A DNA stretch of 34,726 nt from a bacterium. Its GTDB lineage: Bacteria > Desulfobacterota > Anaeroferrophillalia > Anaeroferrophillales > Tharpellaceae. Below, piece by piece: positions 23,161 through 32,914 of the stretch (within the stretch, counting starts at the first letter, position 1; each line of letters opens with the position of its first letter). The notes under the pieces are model-generated. The model saw only the letters and a list, made by a program, of their open reading frames with translations, did not search any database and was not told the DNA's origin. The stretch is taken from the NCBI GenBank assembly GCA_029932385.1, contig JAOZQE010000002.1, positions 12,760 to 47,485 of the forward strand, in the 5' to 3' direction. The position numbers were made by a program, and so were the translations under genes.

Positions 23161-24662
23161 TGGATGATGCCAGTTTAGAAGTCATGGTTGCGGCCCTGGC
23201 GGAGGAGCTGCAGGAGACCTTCATTACCAAGGTCCACCAGATGACTCCCTACCACCTGCTGTTACGCCTCCGGGGCGGCGGCCGCGGTGGTGAGCGGCGC
23301 CTGCTGATATCGGCGGCACCCCGGGAAGCGGGACTTCATATAAGCTCCCGCCGCTACCTCAACCCTCCCAGACCTTTACGTTTCTGCGCCTACCTCCGCC
23401 ACCATTTTCAGGGAGCAAAAATAAAAACCATCGAAAAGGTCGTCGGCGATCGCATTGTCATCATCAGAGCGGCCCGCCGGCACGAAGAGGAGAAACAACT
23501 CATCATTGAACTTATCGGGAAACGTGGCAACGTTCTCATGACCCGGGGAGAAGAGATGCTGATCGGGGCCTTAATGCTCGAAAAAGGTACGCCCCAGCGG
23601 CTTAAAACCGGCAGCCCCTATCAACTGCCGGAGCCGGTCTGCGAAACTGCCACCGACAACCGGCCCGCCATCTTATTTGAGACTATCGGCATCAACGATT
23701 TCAGAACCCGGCCGGAGCAATTACAGACTCAATATGATAACTGGTTTTTCCCGCACTACAAAAAACATTATGGTGATCTCGAAACTCGGAATTCAAGCAA
23801 AGCGTTACAACAATATCAACGCCGTTTGCAGAAAAGAGTGAAGAAACTGACAGCCGAACAGCAAGAAAAGGCTAAGCATATTGATGACAACCGCTTCGGC
23901 GATCTTCTCAAAGGAGAGATTCACAGACTTAAAAGAGGATGCGAAAAGGTAGTGGTCACCGACTACTACTCTACCACCCTGGAAAAAATCGAACTCAGCC
24001 TCAACCCCGCTTTAAGCCCGTTGGCAAACATGGAAAAGTTTTATAAAAATGCCAAAAAGGCCAAACGTGGACTCAAGCTAATCGGCAAACGCCTGCTGGC
24101 CACCGAACAGGAAAAAATTTATGCGCAGGAGCTCCTTTTTCAACTCAACTGCCTGACCGCTGACCCGGATCGGGAAATCTCGGATGAAGAACAGGAACTT
24201 CTGGAACTGGCTGCGGCTATAACCGAAAAAAGAGGCCGCCGACAGCAGCCGGATGCCGCACCCAGACGACCGCAAGCGCAAGTAAAAAACCGCAATCATA
24301 AACACCGGGGAGTTGAAAGGATCGACGGTATCAGCGGTGGCATCATCTATCTCGGCCGCAATGTCATCGGCAACGAAAACATCTACCGTCACTTAGGATC
24401 TCCGGATGACCTCTGGTTTCATGTCCACAACCATCCCGGGGCCCATGTCCTGCTGAAAAATGCTCCGGGAACTGCGGCATGCGAAGAAGAAAAAATGCAG
24501 GCCGCAGCCCTGGCCGCTACCAACTCAAAGGCTGCCTCGGAAAAGATAGTCGAAGTCACCATGATCCAGGTAAAATACCTGCGCAAGCCCAAAGGCGGCC
24601 GTTTAGGACAACTTCTTTTAAGCGGGCCGCAACAGATCTTGAGAGTAAATAACCATGGATAA
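23160..24662 (+). CDS. rqcH: RqcH-like NFACT protein (ribosome-associated quality control)
   Basis: A 500-residue NFACT-family protein, the bacterial homologue of Rqc2/NEMF. RqcH binds stalled 50S subunits and recruits tRNA-Ala to add C-terminal alanine tails that mark the nascent chain for degradation. The NFACT-N domain covers about residues 1-180 and has the DR pair at 97-98 (VVGDRIV), the position required for tailing in B. subtilis RqcH. A helical/coiled-coil middle spans about 200-360. The NFACT-R domain near 385-490 shows 'IYLGRNVIGNENIYRHLGSP' and DLWFHVHNHPGAHVLL. It is somewhat shorter than Firmicute proteins. Its ATG overlaps the selenoprotein stop and its 3' end overlaps the glcD-like gene by 8 bases. 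Confidence 0.9.
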   Translation: MDDASLEVMVAALAEELQETFITKVHQMTPYHLLLRLRGGGRGGERRLLISAAPREAGLHISSRRYLNPPRPLRFCAYLRHHFQGAKIKTIEKVVGDRIVIIRAARRHEEEKQLIIELIGKRGNVLMTRGEEMLIGALMLEKGTPQRLKTGSPYQLPEPVCETATDNRPAILFETIGINDFRTRPEQLQTQYDNWFFPHYKKHYGDLETRNSSKALQQYQRRLQKRVKKLTAEQQEKAKHIDDNRFGDLLKGEIHRLKRGCEKVVVTDYYSTTLEKIELSLNPALSPLANMEKFYKNAKKAKRGLKLIGKRLLATEQEKIYAQELLFQLNCLTADPDREISDEEQELLELAAAITEKRGRRQQPDAAPRRPQAQVKNRNHKHRGVERIDGISGGIIYLGRNVIGNENIYRHLGSPDDLWFHVHNHPGAHVLLKNAPGTAACEEEKMQAAALAATNSKAASEKIVEVTMIQVKYLRKPKGGRLGQLLLSGPQQILRVNNHG

Positions 24663-26052
24663 ACTGATTGACCCTCTCGCTCGGCAACTCACGGCCCGGC
24701 TTAAAGACGCAGGTTTCCGGTCGGAACAGATTGTCGCTGACAAAGTATTACGAACCTGTTACGGCTACGATGCGACCCGCCAGAGTTCTGACCCGCTGTT
24801 AGCGCTGCTGCCTGAAAATGAGCTGCAGGTACAAACCATCCTTAGACTGGCTACCGAAAAAAATCTTAAAATCTTTCCCCGGGGAGCCGGAAGCGGAATG
24901 TCGGGCGGGGCGATTCCAAGCGCCGACGGCATTATTCTCTCGCTGACCAGAATGAGACGAATCCTGGAAATCGATGAAGACAATATGATCGCCACGGTCG
25001 AACCGGGGGTGGTTACCGGCGACCTGCAGGAGGAGGTCGGCAAATTTGGCCTTTTTTATCCACCCGACCCGGCCAGCCTTGCATTTTCAACCATCGGCGG
25101 CAATGTCACCGAAAACGCCGGGGGCCCGCGGGCCGTCAAATACGGAGTGACCGGCAACTTTGTCATGGGCCTTGAAGCCTATCTGATCAACGGCGAAAAG
25201 ATAACCTGCGGCAACAAATGCATCAAATCGGTATCAGGTTACGATCTCACCTCTCTTCTGGTCGGTTCGGAGGGGACTCTGGCGGTAATCACCAAAATCC
25301 TTTTGAAACTTTTGCCGGCTCCGGAGACTGCAAAAACCTCACTCCTGGCCTTCTCGTCAATGACTGCGGCCGCCCATGCCGTAAACGCGATGTTTAAATA
25401 CCAGATCAATCCTTCAACCATCGAATTTCTTGATCATCATTCCATCAATGCGGTACGTTCCGAACTGCCGTTCGCTCTGCCGGAAGCTGCGGATACGGTT
25501 CTCTTAGTCGAGATCGACGGCCCTGAAGCCCAGGTTAAAAATCAGAGCAAAAAACTCAATGAGCTCTTCAAAAATGACGCTCTGCTTCTGATTGATGCCA
25601 AAGATGAAAGTGAGCGAGAACAACTCTGGCTCGCCCGCCGTAAACTGTCACCCGCAATCGCTAATATCGCACCTCACAAAATCAATGAAGATATCGCAGT
25701 ACCGCTGGCGGCAATCCCTGAGGTAATCTCTAATTTAGAGGAGCTCTCCCGGGAAATCAACCTGCCGATCGTCTGTTTCGGCCATGCCGGTGACGGCAAT
25801 ATCCATGTTAATGTCATGCTCGATAAAAATGACCCCGACCAGGCGGAACGGGGCCGTAAGGGAATCGATAAAATTTTTGCCATAACTCTGGAAGCGGGCG
25901 GTACGCTCTCCGGAGAGCACGGAATCGGCAATACCAAATCGGCCTATTTCGACAAGGAGTGGGATCCTGTAACCATTGCCACGATGCGAGCCGTAAAAAA
26001 GGCTTTTGACCCCGACAATCGACTTAATCCCGGGAAAATTTTCCCGCTCTGA
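24655..26052 (+). CDS. GlcD-type FAD-linked 2-hydroxy-acid dehydrogenase
   Basis: A 465-residue flavoprotein of the GlcD/D-lactate dehydrogenase family, oxidising D-lactate, glycolate or a related 2-hydroxy acid. The FAD-binding PCMH domain has FPRGAGSGMSGGAIPS near residue 79, 'YPPDPASLAFSTIGGNVTEN' and 'SVSGYDLTSLLVGSEGTLAV'. The C-terminal catalytic domain has CFGHAGDGNIHVNVM, GGTLSGEHGIGNTK and the terminal LNPGKIF. It starts within the last codons of rqcH. The Fe-S partner gene follows 29 bases later, so the two probably form an electron-transfer complex. The substrate cannot be chosen from sequence, and no GlcE homologue is present. Confidence 0.92.
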   Translation: MDKLIDPLARQLTARLKDAGFRSEQIVADKVLRTCYGYDATRQSSDPLLALLPENELQVQTILRLATEKNLKIFPRGAGSGMSGGAIPSADGIILSLTRMRRILEIDEDNMIATVEPGVVTGDLQEEVGKFGLFYPPDPASLAFSTIGGNVTENAGGPRAVKYGVTGNFVMGLEAYLINGEKITCGNKCIKSVSGYDLTSLLVGSEGTLAVITKILLKLLPAPETAKTSLLAFSSMTAAAHAVNAMFKYQINPSTIEFLDHHSINAVRSELPFALPEAADTVLLVEIDGPEAQVKNQSKKLNELFKNDALLLIDAKDESEREQLWLARRKLSPAIANIAPHKINEDIAVPLAAIPEVISNLEELSREINLPIVCFGHAGDGNIHVNVMLDKNDPDQAERGRKGIDKIFAITLEAGGTLSGEHGIGNTKSAYFDKEWDPVTIATMRAVKKAFDPDNRLNPGKIFPL

Positions 26053-26081
26053 GACAGCCTTAATCACACTGATACAAGCTT

Positions 26082-27335
26082 ATGACTATGACACCATTTG
26101 AGATCGAAGAAGAACTTAAAAAATGTGTTAAATGCGGTGCCTGTATGGCGGTCTGTCCCATCTACCGGCAGACTGGACGTGAGGATATGGTCGCGCGCGG
26201 CAAGCTTAACCTGATCGAGCTAATCAAAGGCAGTAAAGAACTGCCGGCCGGCTGGCTTGAGGCGGTTGATTACTGTCTCCTCTGCTGCTCCTGTGAAGAG
26301 AACTGTTCCAAAGGGGTGAAGATAACTGAGATTATTGCCGCAGCCCGGGTTCAGCAAACAGAAATCATGGGTTTGAATCCGATTAAAAAAGGGGTTTTTG
26401 CCCTTCTTAAAAACCGCATTATATCGATCTCCAGATTTGTCAAACTGGGGTCTTTCGGACAGTGGCTGCTATGGCAGCGCCTACCGCGCCACAGCGGTCT
26501 GGTGCGCCGGCTGCCGCTGCCGGGAATTGATGAAAAAACCGTTATCCCGGCCCTGCCGAAACGTAATCTTGATGACCTTCTGCGCAAGCAACGGGCTGCA
26601 GCTGGTTTGCAACCGATACTTTTTTTCCCGGGCTGTGCGACCCGTTATCTCCATCCTCAAATGGGACTTGATCTGATTTTTGTTCTGGAAAAACTTGGGT
26701 TTAATGCCATCGTCCCGCCGGAGTTCAAATGCTGCGGCATGGTCACCTGGGGAGCCGGCGATGAAAGCACCAGTGCAAAACTTAAGCAGGCAAACCTCAA
26801 GGTTTTACATGAAAATGCCGGGATCAAGCAGCTGGTTACCGGATGTGCCTCCTGCGGGCACGCCCTTAAAGATTACGACGGCCGGCCGCAGAACTGCGAG
26901 ATTCTAGATATCAGCGAATTCCTGTTCCAACACCGGGAAAAACTTGAAGATCTGCTCGGGAAAAGAAAACTTAGGCAGAAAATCACTTATCACGACCCCT
27001 GCCATCTACGCAAAGGCCAAGGTGTTTCCAAAGAGCCACGCTGGCTGCTCAATTTGATCGCCGGAGAAAATTTTATCGAGATGCGCCACCCCGAACGCTG
27101 TTGCGGGGCAGGCGGAACCTTCGGCATAACCCACAAGGAGCTCTCCCGCAAAATCCTCAAGGAGAAGACTCTGGCAGCCGATGCCACCGGCGCCGGAATT
27201 GTTGCCAGCGGCTGCCCGGGATGCATACTGCAACTTACCGAGGGCGCGGTAGTGGCGGAAAGCGACTGGCAGGCTGAACATCCGATAACCCTGTTGGCAA
27301 ATCTGTTGCACCAGACTGAACCAGAAGAGAGATAA
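26082..27335 (+). CDS. GlcF-type Fe-S oxidoreductase subunit (CCG domains)
   Basis: A 417-residue iron-sulfur protein. Two N-terminal [4Fe-4S] motifs are [12 protein letters not shown] and [12 protein letters not shown]. Two cysteine-rich CCG domains of the HdrB/GlcF type follow: [10 protein letters not shown] with [10 protein letters not shown], then CHLRKGQG with [10 protein letters not shown] and SGCPGC. This is the electron-transfer partner of the flavoprotein gene directly upstream and would pass electrons to the quinone pool or another carrier. No membrane segment is obvious. It resembles GlcF and LutA-like subunits; GlcF is preferred because of the N-terminal ferredoxin domain and the GlcD neighbour. 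Confidence 0.92.
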   Translation: MTMTPFEIEEELKKCVKCGACMAVCPIYRQTGREDMVARGKLNLIELIKGSKELPAGWLEAVDYCLLCCSCEENCSKGVKITEIIAAARVQQTEIMGLNPIKKGVFALLKNRIISISRFVKLGSFGQWLLWQRLPRHSGLVRRLPLPGIDEKTVIPALPKRNLDDLLRKQRAAAGLQPILFFPGCATRYLHPQMGLDLIFVLEKLGFNAIVPPEFKCCGMVTWGAGDESTSAKLKQANLKVLHENAGIKQLVTGCASCGHALKDYDGRPQNCEILDISEFLFQHREKLEDLLGKRKLRQKITYHDPCHLRKGQGVSKEPRWLLNLIAGENFIEMRHPERCCGAGGTFGITHKELSRKILKEKTLAADATGAGIVASGCPGCILQLTEGAVVAESDWQAEHPITLLANLLHQTEPEER

Positions 27336-27360
27336 TAAACCTCGTCAAGGTAATCTCAAA

Positions 27361-30300
27361 ATGGAAGAAAAACAGAACTTAAACAGTACCTCTCGAAAAC
27401 AACGCGTCACTTCTGAACAAGAAAATAGCCGAAACAATTCTTCTGAACTTGCACAACTTGAAAAAAACAAAGACCGCCTGATTGAAATTCATGAAATTTC
27501 ACCAAATCCCGTAGTCATGTTCACGGCCGGCGGTGTTATTCACTACATCAACTCAGCCGGACGCAGGCTTCTTGAAATTGAGAAAGATAAAGTTCTTTCA
27601 GCATTTTCTTTTCTTAAACTTTTTCCGCCTTCGGAGCGCTCTCGGCTCACCCAAGAGCTTTTGCCGACTGCCATCAAAGAGGGTCAATGGCAGGGTGAAA
27701 TTAAGATCGCCACCACTTCCACCGACCTGATCTTTCGTTTGATTTTAATCGCCCACCGCCGGGAGCCCGGCGAGGAGCAGTTTTTTTCCGCTACTCTGCA
27801 TGATCGTACCTCCATCATCCGGGCCAATGATACCATCAAAACCATTATCAACAACACGTCCGGGGTTTCCGGACAGCCATTTTTTGACAACGTGGTCAGG
27901 ACGCTGCATGCGTGGCTTAATTGCGATACCGTCTGGGTCGGCAAAATTGAAGGCCCGCAGCTGGAAATTCTGGCCATGCAAAGCCATCAGCACAAGCTGA
28001 AATCATTCAGTTACGATATCAATCAATGCCCTTCGGCAAATGCTGACAAAGAGATCTACTACTGTCCTGAGGCTATCCAGAAACGTTTCCCGAATAACTG
28101 GGTTTTCAGGGAGTTCAAAGGCTCAGGCTATGTCGGAATTGCCCTCTACAGTGCCTCCGGAAAATTAATCGGCAATATCTGCGCCCTCAAAGAGGGCTAC
28201 TTAACTCTGCCGCCTAAAACTGCGGAGTTACTAATTATAATGGCCGCCCAGACGGCCGCTGAGATCCGGCATCAACAGAGTGAAAGTGCCTTGCGCCGTG
28301 CTTATGAAGAGGCCGACAAGGTTAACGAACAACTGGGAATAGCCGTTAAACGGGCCAACAAGATGGCTCGGGATGCGGAACTTGCAGCGGCGACGAAAAA
28401 TGAATTCCTGGCCAATATGAGTCATGAGATCAGAACCCCGATGAATGCGATCATAGGATTTTCATCCCTCCTGCTGGACACCAGGCTCGACCACGAACAG
28501 AAAGACTACCTCAATACAATCATCAGAAACGGTGAAGGTCTGCTTTATATTATCAATGACATTCTCGATTATTCTAAAATCGGAGCCAATAAACTGGAGC
28601 TTGAAGATATTGCCTTTCAGATCAGTGAAATAACCGACGACATTCTCGATCTATTATCTCTCAAGATGGATGAAAAAGAGCTTTTTTTTCACTGTATTGT
28701 CGACCACAATATCCCACAGTCGATGCGGGGCGACCCGATTCGCCTGCGCCAGATCTTGATCAACCTGGCCAACAACGCTATAAAATTCACCCAGAAGGGC
28801 GGCATCATTATCCGGGTCGAGATTGAGGATGAAGAAGCTGAGTATATTAAAATACGCTTCAGCGTGACCGATACTGGAATCGGTATCCCCGAGGATCGTT
28901 TCAAACGGCTCTTCCGATCTTTTTCCCAGGTTGATTCGTCAACCACCAGACAATTCGGTGGTACCGGCTTGGGTTTGGCGATTTCGAAGCAGCTGGTCGA
29001 GTTAATGAACGGTGATATCGGCGTTGAGAGCGAGTTTGGGAAAGGCTCCAACTTCTGGTTTACAGCCCTTTTACGCCGCGATCCCGAAACCACTCTGCCG
29101 CCGCGAGCGAAAATCTTTCAGAACTACCGTTTTCTCATCTTTACTCCGCCGGACAGCGACAACCATGAACTGCAACTGCAACCGGTCGGTGAGGTTGTGA
29201 AAGAGCATCTGCTCTCGTTGGAGTGTAAGCTTGATTTGACTAACTCCTATACAACCTTAAACGAACTTCTGGAACAGGCCCGGCGGGACCGGAAACCATA
29301 TTCAACCATTATGGTTGACCTCTCGCTAATGCCCGAAAATTACACTCTGAAAAATAAACTGGCGAGCTCTTTGGAAGCGGAATTTATCATCGGTCTGGCA
29401 CCGAAGCAGAAGATTGAAGCCTCAAACAACTATGATACCATCATCCCGGCCCCGATAAAAAGGAGACTTTTTTATGAGCAGCTGGGATTATGCCTTGGAC
29501 TTTTCAACTCCAGGAATGACCCACTTCAGAAGAAAAAAGTTTCTAGCACCGTATCAAATCTGAATGGCCAGCCAAAAAAACTCAATATACTTATAGTTGA
29601 TGATAATCACGTCAACATCAAAATCGCATCGAAAATGCTTACTAAAATCGGTTACCGCAGTAGCAGTGCCGACAACGGAGTTGAAGCACTTAAAGCCTTG
29701 GCAGAGAAATATTACGATATCGTTTTCATGGATATTCAGATGCCGGTTATGGACGGTTACGAAGCGACCAGACAGATACGCAACCACTTAACCCCAACCC
29801 TGAATCCTGAGGTAATAATCATTGCGATGACCGCCCACGCCTTAAAAAGAGACCACGACCGCTGCCTTGAAGCAGGAATGGATGATTTTCTGACAAAACC
29901 GGTTCGCCTTAAGGAGCTCAATGAAATCATGGACCGAACCCTGGCTCGCCTCCAGGCCGCCCCAGCCAACAGCCGGCCTCAGACAAGAGAAGATGAAACC
30001 AACAATGACAGCCCGGCAATCACTGAAATCAGCCGACTCAGACCTCCGGGAAAAAGTCATCTCGACCCGGACATAAAATGTTTTGACCACAGCACGTTTA
30101 GCCAGAAAATAGACCATGATCTGCAACTCTACCATGAACTGCTGAATGAATTTATTCAGGAGGTCGATGACTATTTACTAGATATTGAGAAGGGTTTGCA
30201 GGAAAGTGATTTCGATAAAATCAAAATCAATGCCCATTCAATTAAAGGTGCCGCCGGGAGTATTGAAGCTCAGCGACTGCGGGAGGCCGCATATGAGTTG

Positions 30301-30429
30301 GAGAAAGCAGCAGGAGTTAAGCAACTTGAAGCTGTCTCTGAAGCCCGATTGGTAGTAAAAATGGAATTTGAGCTCTTTAAGGATACCGTGAAAGAGCTTT
30401 CTGACCCGGAAAACCGGTTGCCGGATTAA
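27361..30429 (+). CDS. Hybrid sensor histidine kinase (PAS-GAF-HisKA-HATPase-pseudoREC-REC-HPt)
   Basis: A 1022-residue soluble hybrid kinase without membrane helices. Order of domains: charged N-terminus, PAS (about 40-155), GAF-like (about 160-305), coiled coil (about 305-345), HisKA with H355 ([18 protein letters not shown]), and HATPase (about 460-575: [29 protein letters not shown]). These are followed by a degenerate receiver-like region (about 590-720), a true receiver with VDDN and D791 ([14 protein letters not shown]), and an HPt domain with H959 ([13 protein letters not shown]). It contains a full phosphorelay lacking only the final response regulator, which is not adjacent. The start follows glcF by 25 bases, so it may be co-transcribed with the oxidoreductase pair. 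The signal is unknown. Confidence 0.93.
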   Translation: MEEKQNLNSTSRKQRVTSEQENSRNNSSELAQLEKNKDRLIEIHEISPNPVVMFTAGGVIHYINSAGRRLLEIEKDKVLSAFSFLKLFPPSERSRLTQELLPTAIKEGQWQGEIKIATTSTDLIFRLILIAHRREPGEEQFFSATLHDRTSIIRANDTIKTIINNTSGVSGQPFFDNVVRTLHAWLNCDTVWVGKIEGPQLEILAMQSHQHKLKSFSYDINQCPSANADKEIYYCPEAIQKRFPNNWVFREFKGSGYVGIALYSASGKLIGNICALKEGYLTLPPKTAELLIIMAAQTAAEIRHQQSESALRRAYEEADKVNEQLGIAVKRANKMARDAELAAATKNEFLANMSHEIRTPMNAIIGFSSLLLDTRLDHEQKDYLNTIIRNGEGLLYIINDILDYSKIGANKLELEDIAFQISEITDDILDLLSLKMDEKELFFHCIVDHNIPQSMRGDPIRLRQILINLANNAIKFTQKGGIIIRVEIEDEEAEYIKIRFSVTDTGIGIPEDRFKRLFRSFSQVDSSTTRQFGGTGLGLAISKQLVELMNGDIGVESEFGKGSNFWFTALLRRDPETTLPPRAKIFQNYRFLIFTPPDSDNHELQLQPVGEVVKEHLLSLECKLDLTNSYTTLNELLEQARRDRKPYSTIMVDLSLMPENYTLKNKLASSLEAEFIIGLAPKQKIEASNNYDTIIPAPIKRRLFYEQLGLCLGLFNSRNDPLQKKKVSSTVSNLNGQPKKLNILIVDDNHVNIKIASKMLTKIGYRSSSADNGVEALKALAEKYYDIVFMDIQMPVMDGYEATRQIRNHLTPTLNPEVIIIAMTAHALKRDHDRCLEAGMDDFLTKPVRLKELNEIMDRTLARLQAAPANSRPQTREDETNNDSPAITEISRLRPPGKSHLDPDIKCFDHSTFSQKIDHDLQLYHELLNEFIQEVDDYLLDIEKGLQESDFDKIKINAHSIKGAAGSIEAQRLREAAYELEKAAGVKQLEAVSEARLVVKMEFELFKDTVKELSDPENRLPD

Positions 30430-30447
30430 AAAGAGCTGGTGCCAGTA

Positions 30448-31536
30448 TTAAAACCGGGTACAACTCTGGCGCAAAGCCAGATCAGCCAGAGTTAAAGCCG
30501 CCATCGACTCAACAATCGGCACCGCTCGGGGTACGACACAAGGGTCGTGCCGGCCTTTGCCTTCTAAAACGACTTCATGGCCTTCATAATCTGCAGTTTT
30601 CTGGGCTCTGCCGATGGTCGGCACCGGCTTAAAGGCCACCTTGAAATGAATCAACTGGCCGTTACTGATACCGCCCTGGATCCCGCCGCTGAAATTGGTT
30701 TCAGTTTTAAGACCGCCGCCACCTTTGACAAAACAGTCATTATGAGCAAAACCGGTCATCGCCGCTGCCGCAAAACCGGAACCTGAAACAAAACCCTTTG
30801 CCGCCGGGATTGAAATCATGGCCTGCGCCAGAAGGGCATCAAGTTTATCGAAAACCGGTTCACCCCAACCCGCCGGCACATTACGACAAAGACAACTGAT
30901 CACTCCGCCCAAAGAGTCTTGCGCAGAGGCTGCGCTTTCGATCGCTAACGTCATCAGATCAGCTTTCTGCCGGTCGGGACAACGCACTATCGTCGCATCG
31001 ACTCCCGCACGGGTGATGGTTTCAAGTTCAGACTCGGCCAATACCAGCTCCTCGCCTCCGATCTGACTGGACCAGGCCACAATCTCAACCCCGTAAACCG
31101 CCCGCAGAAACTGTTCGGCGACACTGCCGGCCGCAACCCGGGCCAGAGTCTCCCGGGCGCTGGCCCGGCCGCCGCCACTTTGAGCGGTTACGCCGTATTT
31201 CATCCGGTAACTGTAATCGGCATGTGAAGGCCGGGGAATATCTGCCATTTTACGATAATCACCCGGTTTCTGATTGCGGTTGCGCACCAGTAACCCTATC
31301 GGGGTACCCAGAGTCAAACCATCTTCAACCCCGGACAGAATTTCAACTTCATCACTCTCCTGCCGGGGAGTACTCAAACGGCTCTGCCCCGGTCGCCGGC
31401 GCTCAAGCTGAAGTTGAATTTCATCGACTGAAATAGTGATCCCGGCCGGACAGCCGTCGACCACCGCGCCAACTCCCAAACCATGCGATTCACCAAAAGT
31501 AGTAGTCTTGAATATAGTGCCGAAGGTACTGCCCAT
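30448..31536 (-). CDS. aroC: Chorismate synthase
   Basis: A 362-residue chorismate synthase, the FMN-dependent last step of the shikimate pathway (EPSP to chorismate). Signatures: TFGESHGLGVGAVVDGCPAG at the N-terminus, RRRPGQSRLSTPRQESDEVE, RPSHADYSYRMKYG, GGGRASARETLARVAAG, and GGIQGGISNGQLI in the C-terminal half. Length is standard. I chose the ATG at 31536, with GGAG 6 bases upstream; it shares one base with the aroK stop (TGATG), so translation is coupled. A TTG one codon earlier is less likely. It ends 18 bases from the convergent hybrid kinase gene, with no clear terminator between them. Confidence 0.96.
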   Translation of the reverse strand: MGSTFGTIFKTTTFGESHGLGVGAVVDGCPAGITISVDEIQLQLERRRPGQSRLSTPRQESDEVEILSGVEDGLTLGTPIGLLVRNRNQKPGDYRKMADIPRPSHADYSYRMKYGVTAQSGGGRASARETLARVAAGSVAEQFLRAVYGVEIVAWSSQIGGEELVLAESELETITRAGVDATIVRCPDRQKADLMTLAIESAASAQDSLGGVISCLCRNVPAGWGEPVFDKLDALLAQAMISIPAAKGFVSGSGFAAAAMTGFAHNDCFVKGGGGLKTETNFSGGIQGGISNGQLIHFKVAFKPVPTIGRAQKTADYEGHEVVLEGKGRHDPCVVPRAVPIVESMAALTLADLALRQSCTRF

Positions 31537-32081
31537 CAAACTCTCCTGTCTTGATAGTAACGCAAAATACGGGTGACGATCTCAGCAATACTTAACTGAT
31601 CAACCGGGATTATGTAGTCCGCAATTTCCCGATAAAACGGTTCTCGCTCTTTTAACCCAACAGAGATCTCATCCGCCGGAGAAAGGGAACTTAAAGGCGG
31701 CCTCTGAGACGCACTCCGAAAATCCGCTGCCAGCCTTGTGAACACGGTTTCAGGCTCAATCTGCAACCAGAAGTTAAGCCCGCTCGCATTGAGAAGAGAC
31801 CGGTTTTCAGATTTTAACACGACTCCGCCGCCGGTAGCCAGAACGATCCCTTCTTTACGACAAAGATCACTTAAAATACGGCTTTCAACCTGACGAAATT
31901 CCGGCCAGCCTGATGCCGCCACAAACTCAGCCACCGACCGCCCCTCCTGCTCGACAAAAATCAGATCAGTATCAACAAAAGGCCGCGATAGAACCTTAGC
32001 CAGCTGCCGGCCAACCGAACTTTTACCGCTGCAGCGATAACCGATAAGATTAATATTTATTTTTGTTTCAGGATCTGACAC
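31536..32081 (-). CDS. aroK: Shikimate kinase
   Basis: A 181-residue shikimate kinase (AroK/AroL family), which phosphorylates shikimate at O-3 with ATP in the cytosol. It has the P-loop GYRCSGKSSVGRQLA (about residues 14-28), the substrate-site D-x-D text VDTDLIF near residue 37, and 'GWPEFRQVESRIL' with the shikimate-binding arginine. ATGGGVV near residue 82 and a lid with RPPLSS near residue 123 follow. Length is typical. It overlaps aroC by one base and follows the ABC ATPase gene by 30 bases, on the same strand. Confidence 0.94.
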   Translation of the reverse strand: MSDPETKININLIGYRCSGKSSVGRQLAKVLSRPFVDTDLIFVEQEGRSVAEFVAASGWPEFRQVESRILSDLCRKEGIVLATGGGVVLKSENRSLLNASGLNFWLQIEPETVFTRLAADFRSASQRPPLSSLSPADEISVGLKEREPFYREIADYIIPVDQLSIAEIVTRILRYYQDRRV

Positions 32082-32111
32082 AGGTTAAGTCCGAAGTTAT
32101 TAACTAAAAGA

Positions 32112-32876
32112 TTATAATATTTGACTTAAGAAAAGTTTGGTTCGCTCATGTTGCGGGTTATCAAAAAACAGATCCGGACGGTTCTGTTCAACTATCTCGC
32201 CATCATCCATAAACATGACCCGATCGGCAACACTTTTAGCAAAACCCATCTCATGGGTGACCACCAGCATGGTCATCCCCTCTTCGGCCAGACCTATCAT
32301 GACATCGAGAACTTCCTTGATCATTTCCGGGTCAAGGGCCGATGTCGGTTCGTCGAAAAGCATAACTTCCGGGTACATGCAGAGGCTGCGGGCAATCGCG
32401 ACCCGCTGTTGCTGACCACCGGAGAGCTGGCCGGGAAATTTCTTAGCCTGCTCGGCGATATTAACCTTTTCAAGATACATCATAGCTGTTTCTTCGGCCT
32501 CTTTTTTGGGTTTCTTGCGCACCCAGATCGGGCCGAGAGTAAGATTTTCCAAAATCGTCAGGTGGGGAAAAAGATTGAAATGCTGAAAGACCATACCGAC
32601 CTCGGCCCGAACTTTCTCAATATTTTTAATATCGTTGGTCAATTCAGTGCCATTAACAATGATCTGACCGCGCTGATGTTCCTCCAGACGGTTGATACAG
32701 CGAATCAGGGTCGATTTACCCGATCCTGAAGGGCCGCAGATAACAATTTTTTCCCGCGGTTGGACCTCAAGGTTAATATCACTTAAGACATGAAAATCTC
32801 CATACCATTTGTGCATTCCGTGAATCGCTATAATCGGGTCACCGGATTTCACGGACTCTACCTGTCGCTCATTCAT
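32112..32876 (-). CDS. aapP: Polar amino-acid ABC transporter ATPase (AapP/GlnQ type)
   Basis: A 254-residue ABC ATPase of the polar amino-acid uptake class. Walker A is [20 protein letters not shown], the Q-loop [14 protein letters not shown], the signature [15 protein letters not shown], Walker [15 protein letters not shown], and the H-switch VVTHEMGFA. It powers import through the two permeases encoded upstream. The length and the short leader (about 15 residues before the domain) match AapP. The periplasmic binding protein gene (aapJ) is expected beyond the right edge. It lies 38 bases after aapM, on the same strand. Confidence 0.94.
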   Translation of the reverse strand: MNERQVESVKSGDPIIAIHGMHKWYGDFHVLSDINLEVQPREKIVICGPSGSGKSTLIRCINRLEEHQRGQIIVNGTELTNDIKNIEKVRAEVGMVFQHFNLFPHLTILENLTLGPIWVRKKPKKEAEETAMMYLEKVNIAEQAKKFPGQLSGGQQQRVAIARSLCMYPEVMLFDEPTSALDPEMIKEVLDVMIGLAEEGMTMLVVTHEMGFAKSVADRVMFMDDGEIVEQNRPDLFFDNPQHERTKLFLSQIL

Positions 32877-32914
32877 GAGAATTCCATCACCTTTTTAAGT
32901 CAAAAACTATTCAA

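Noticed and set aside
30421-30450. Terminator between the convergent hybrid kinase gene and aroC
   Set aside because: Only very short stems (CTGG-TG-CCAG) without a proper loop or T run were found in the 18-base gap and its flanks.
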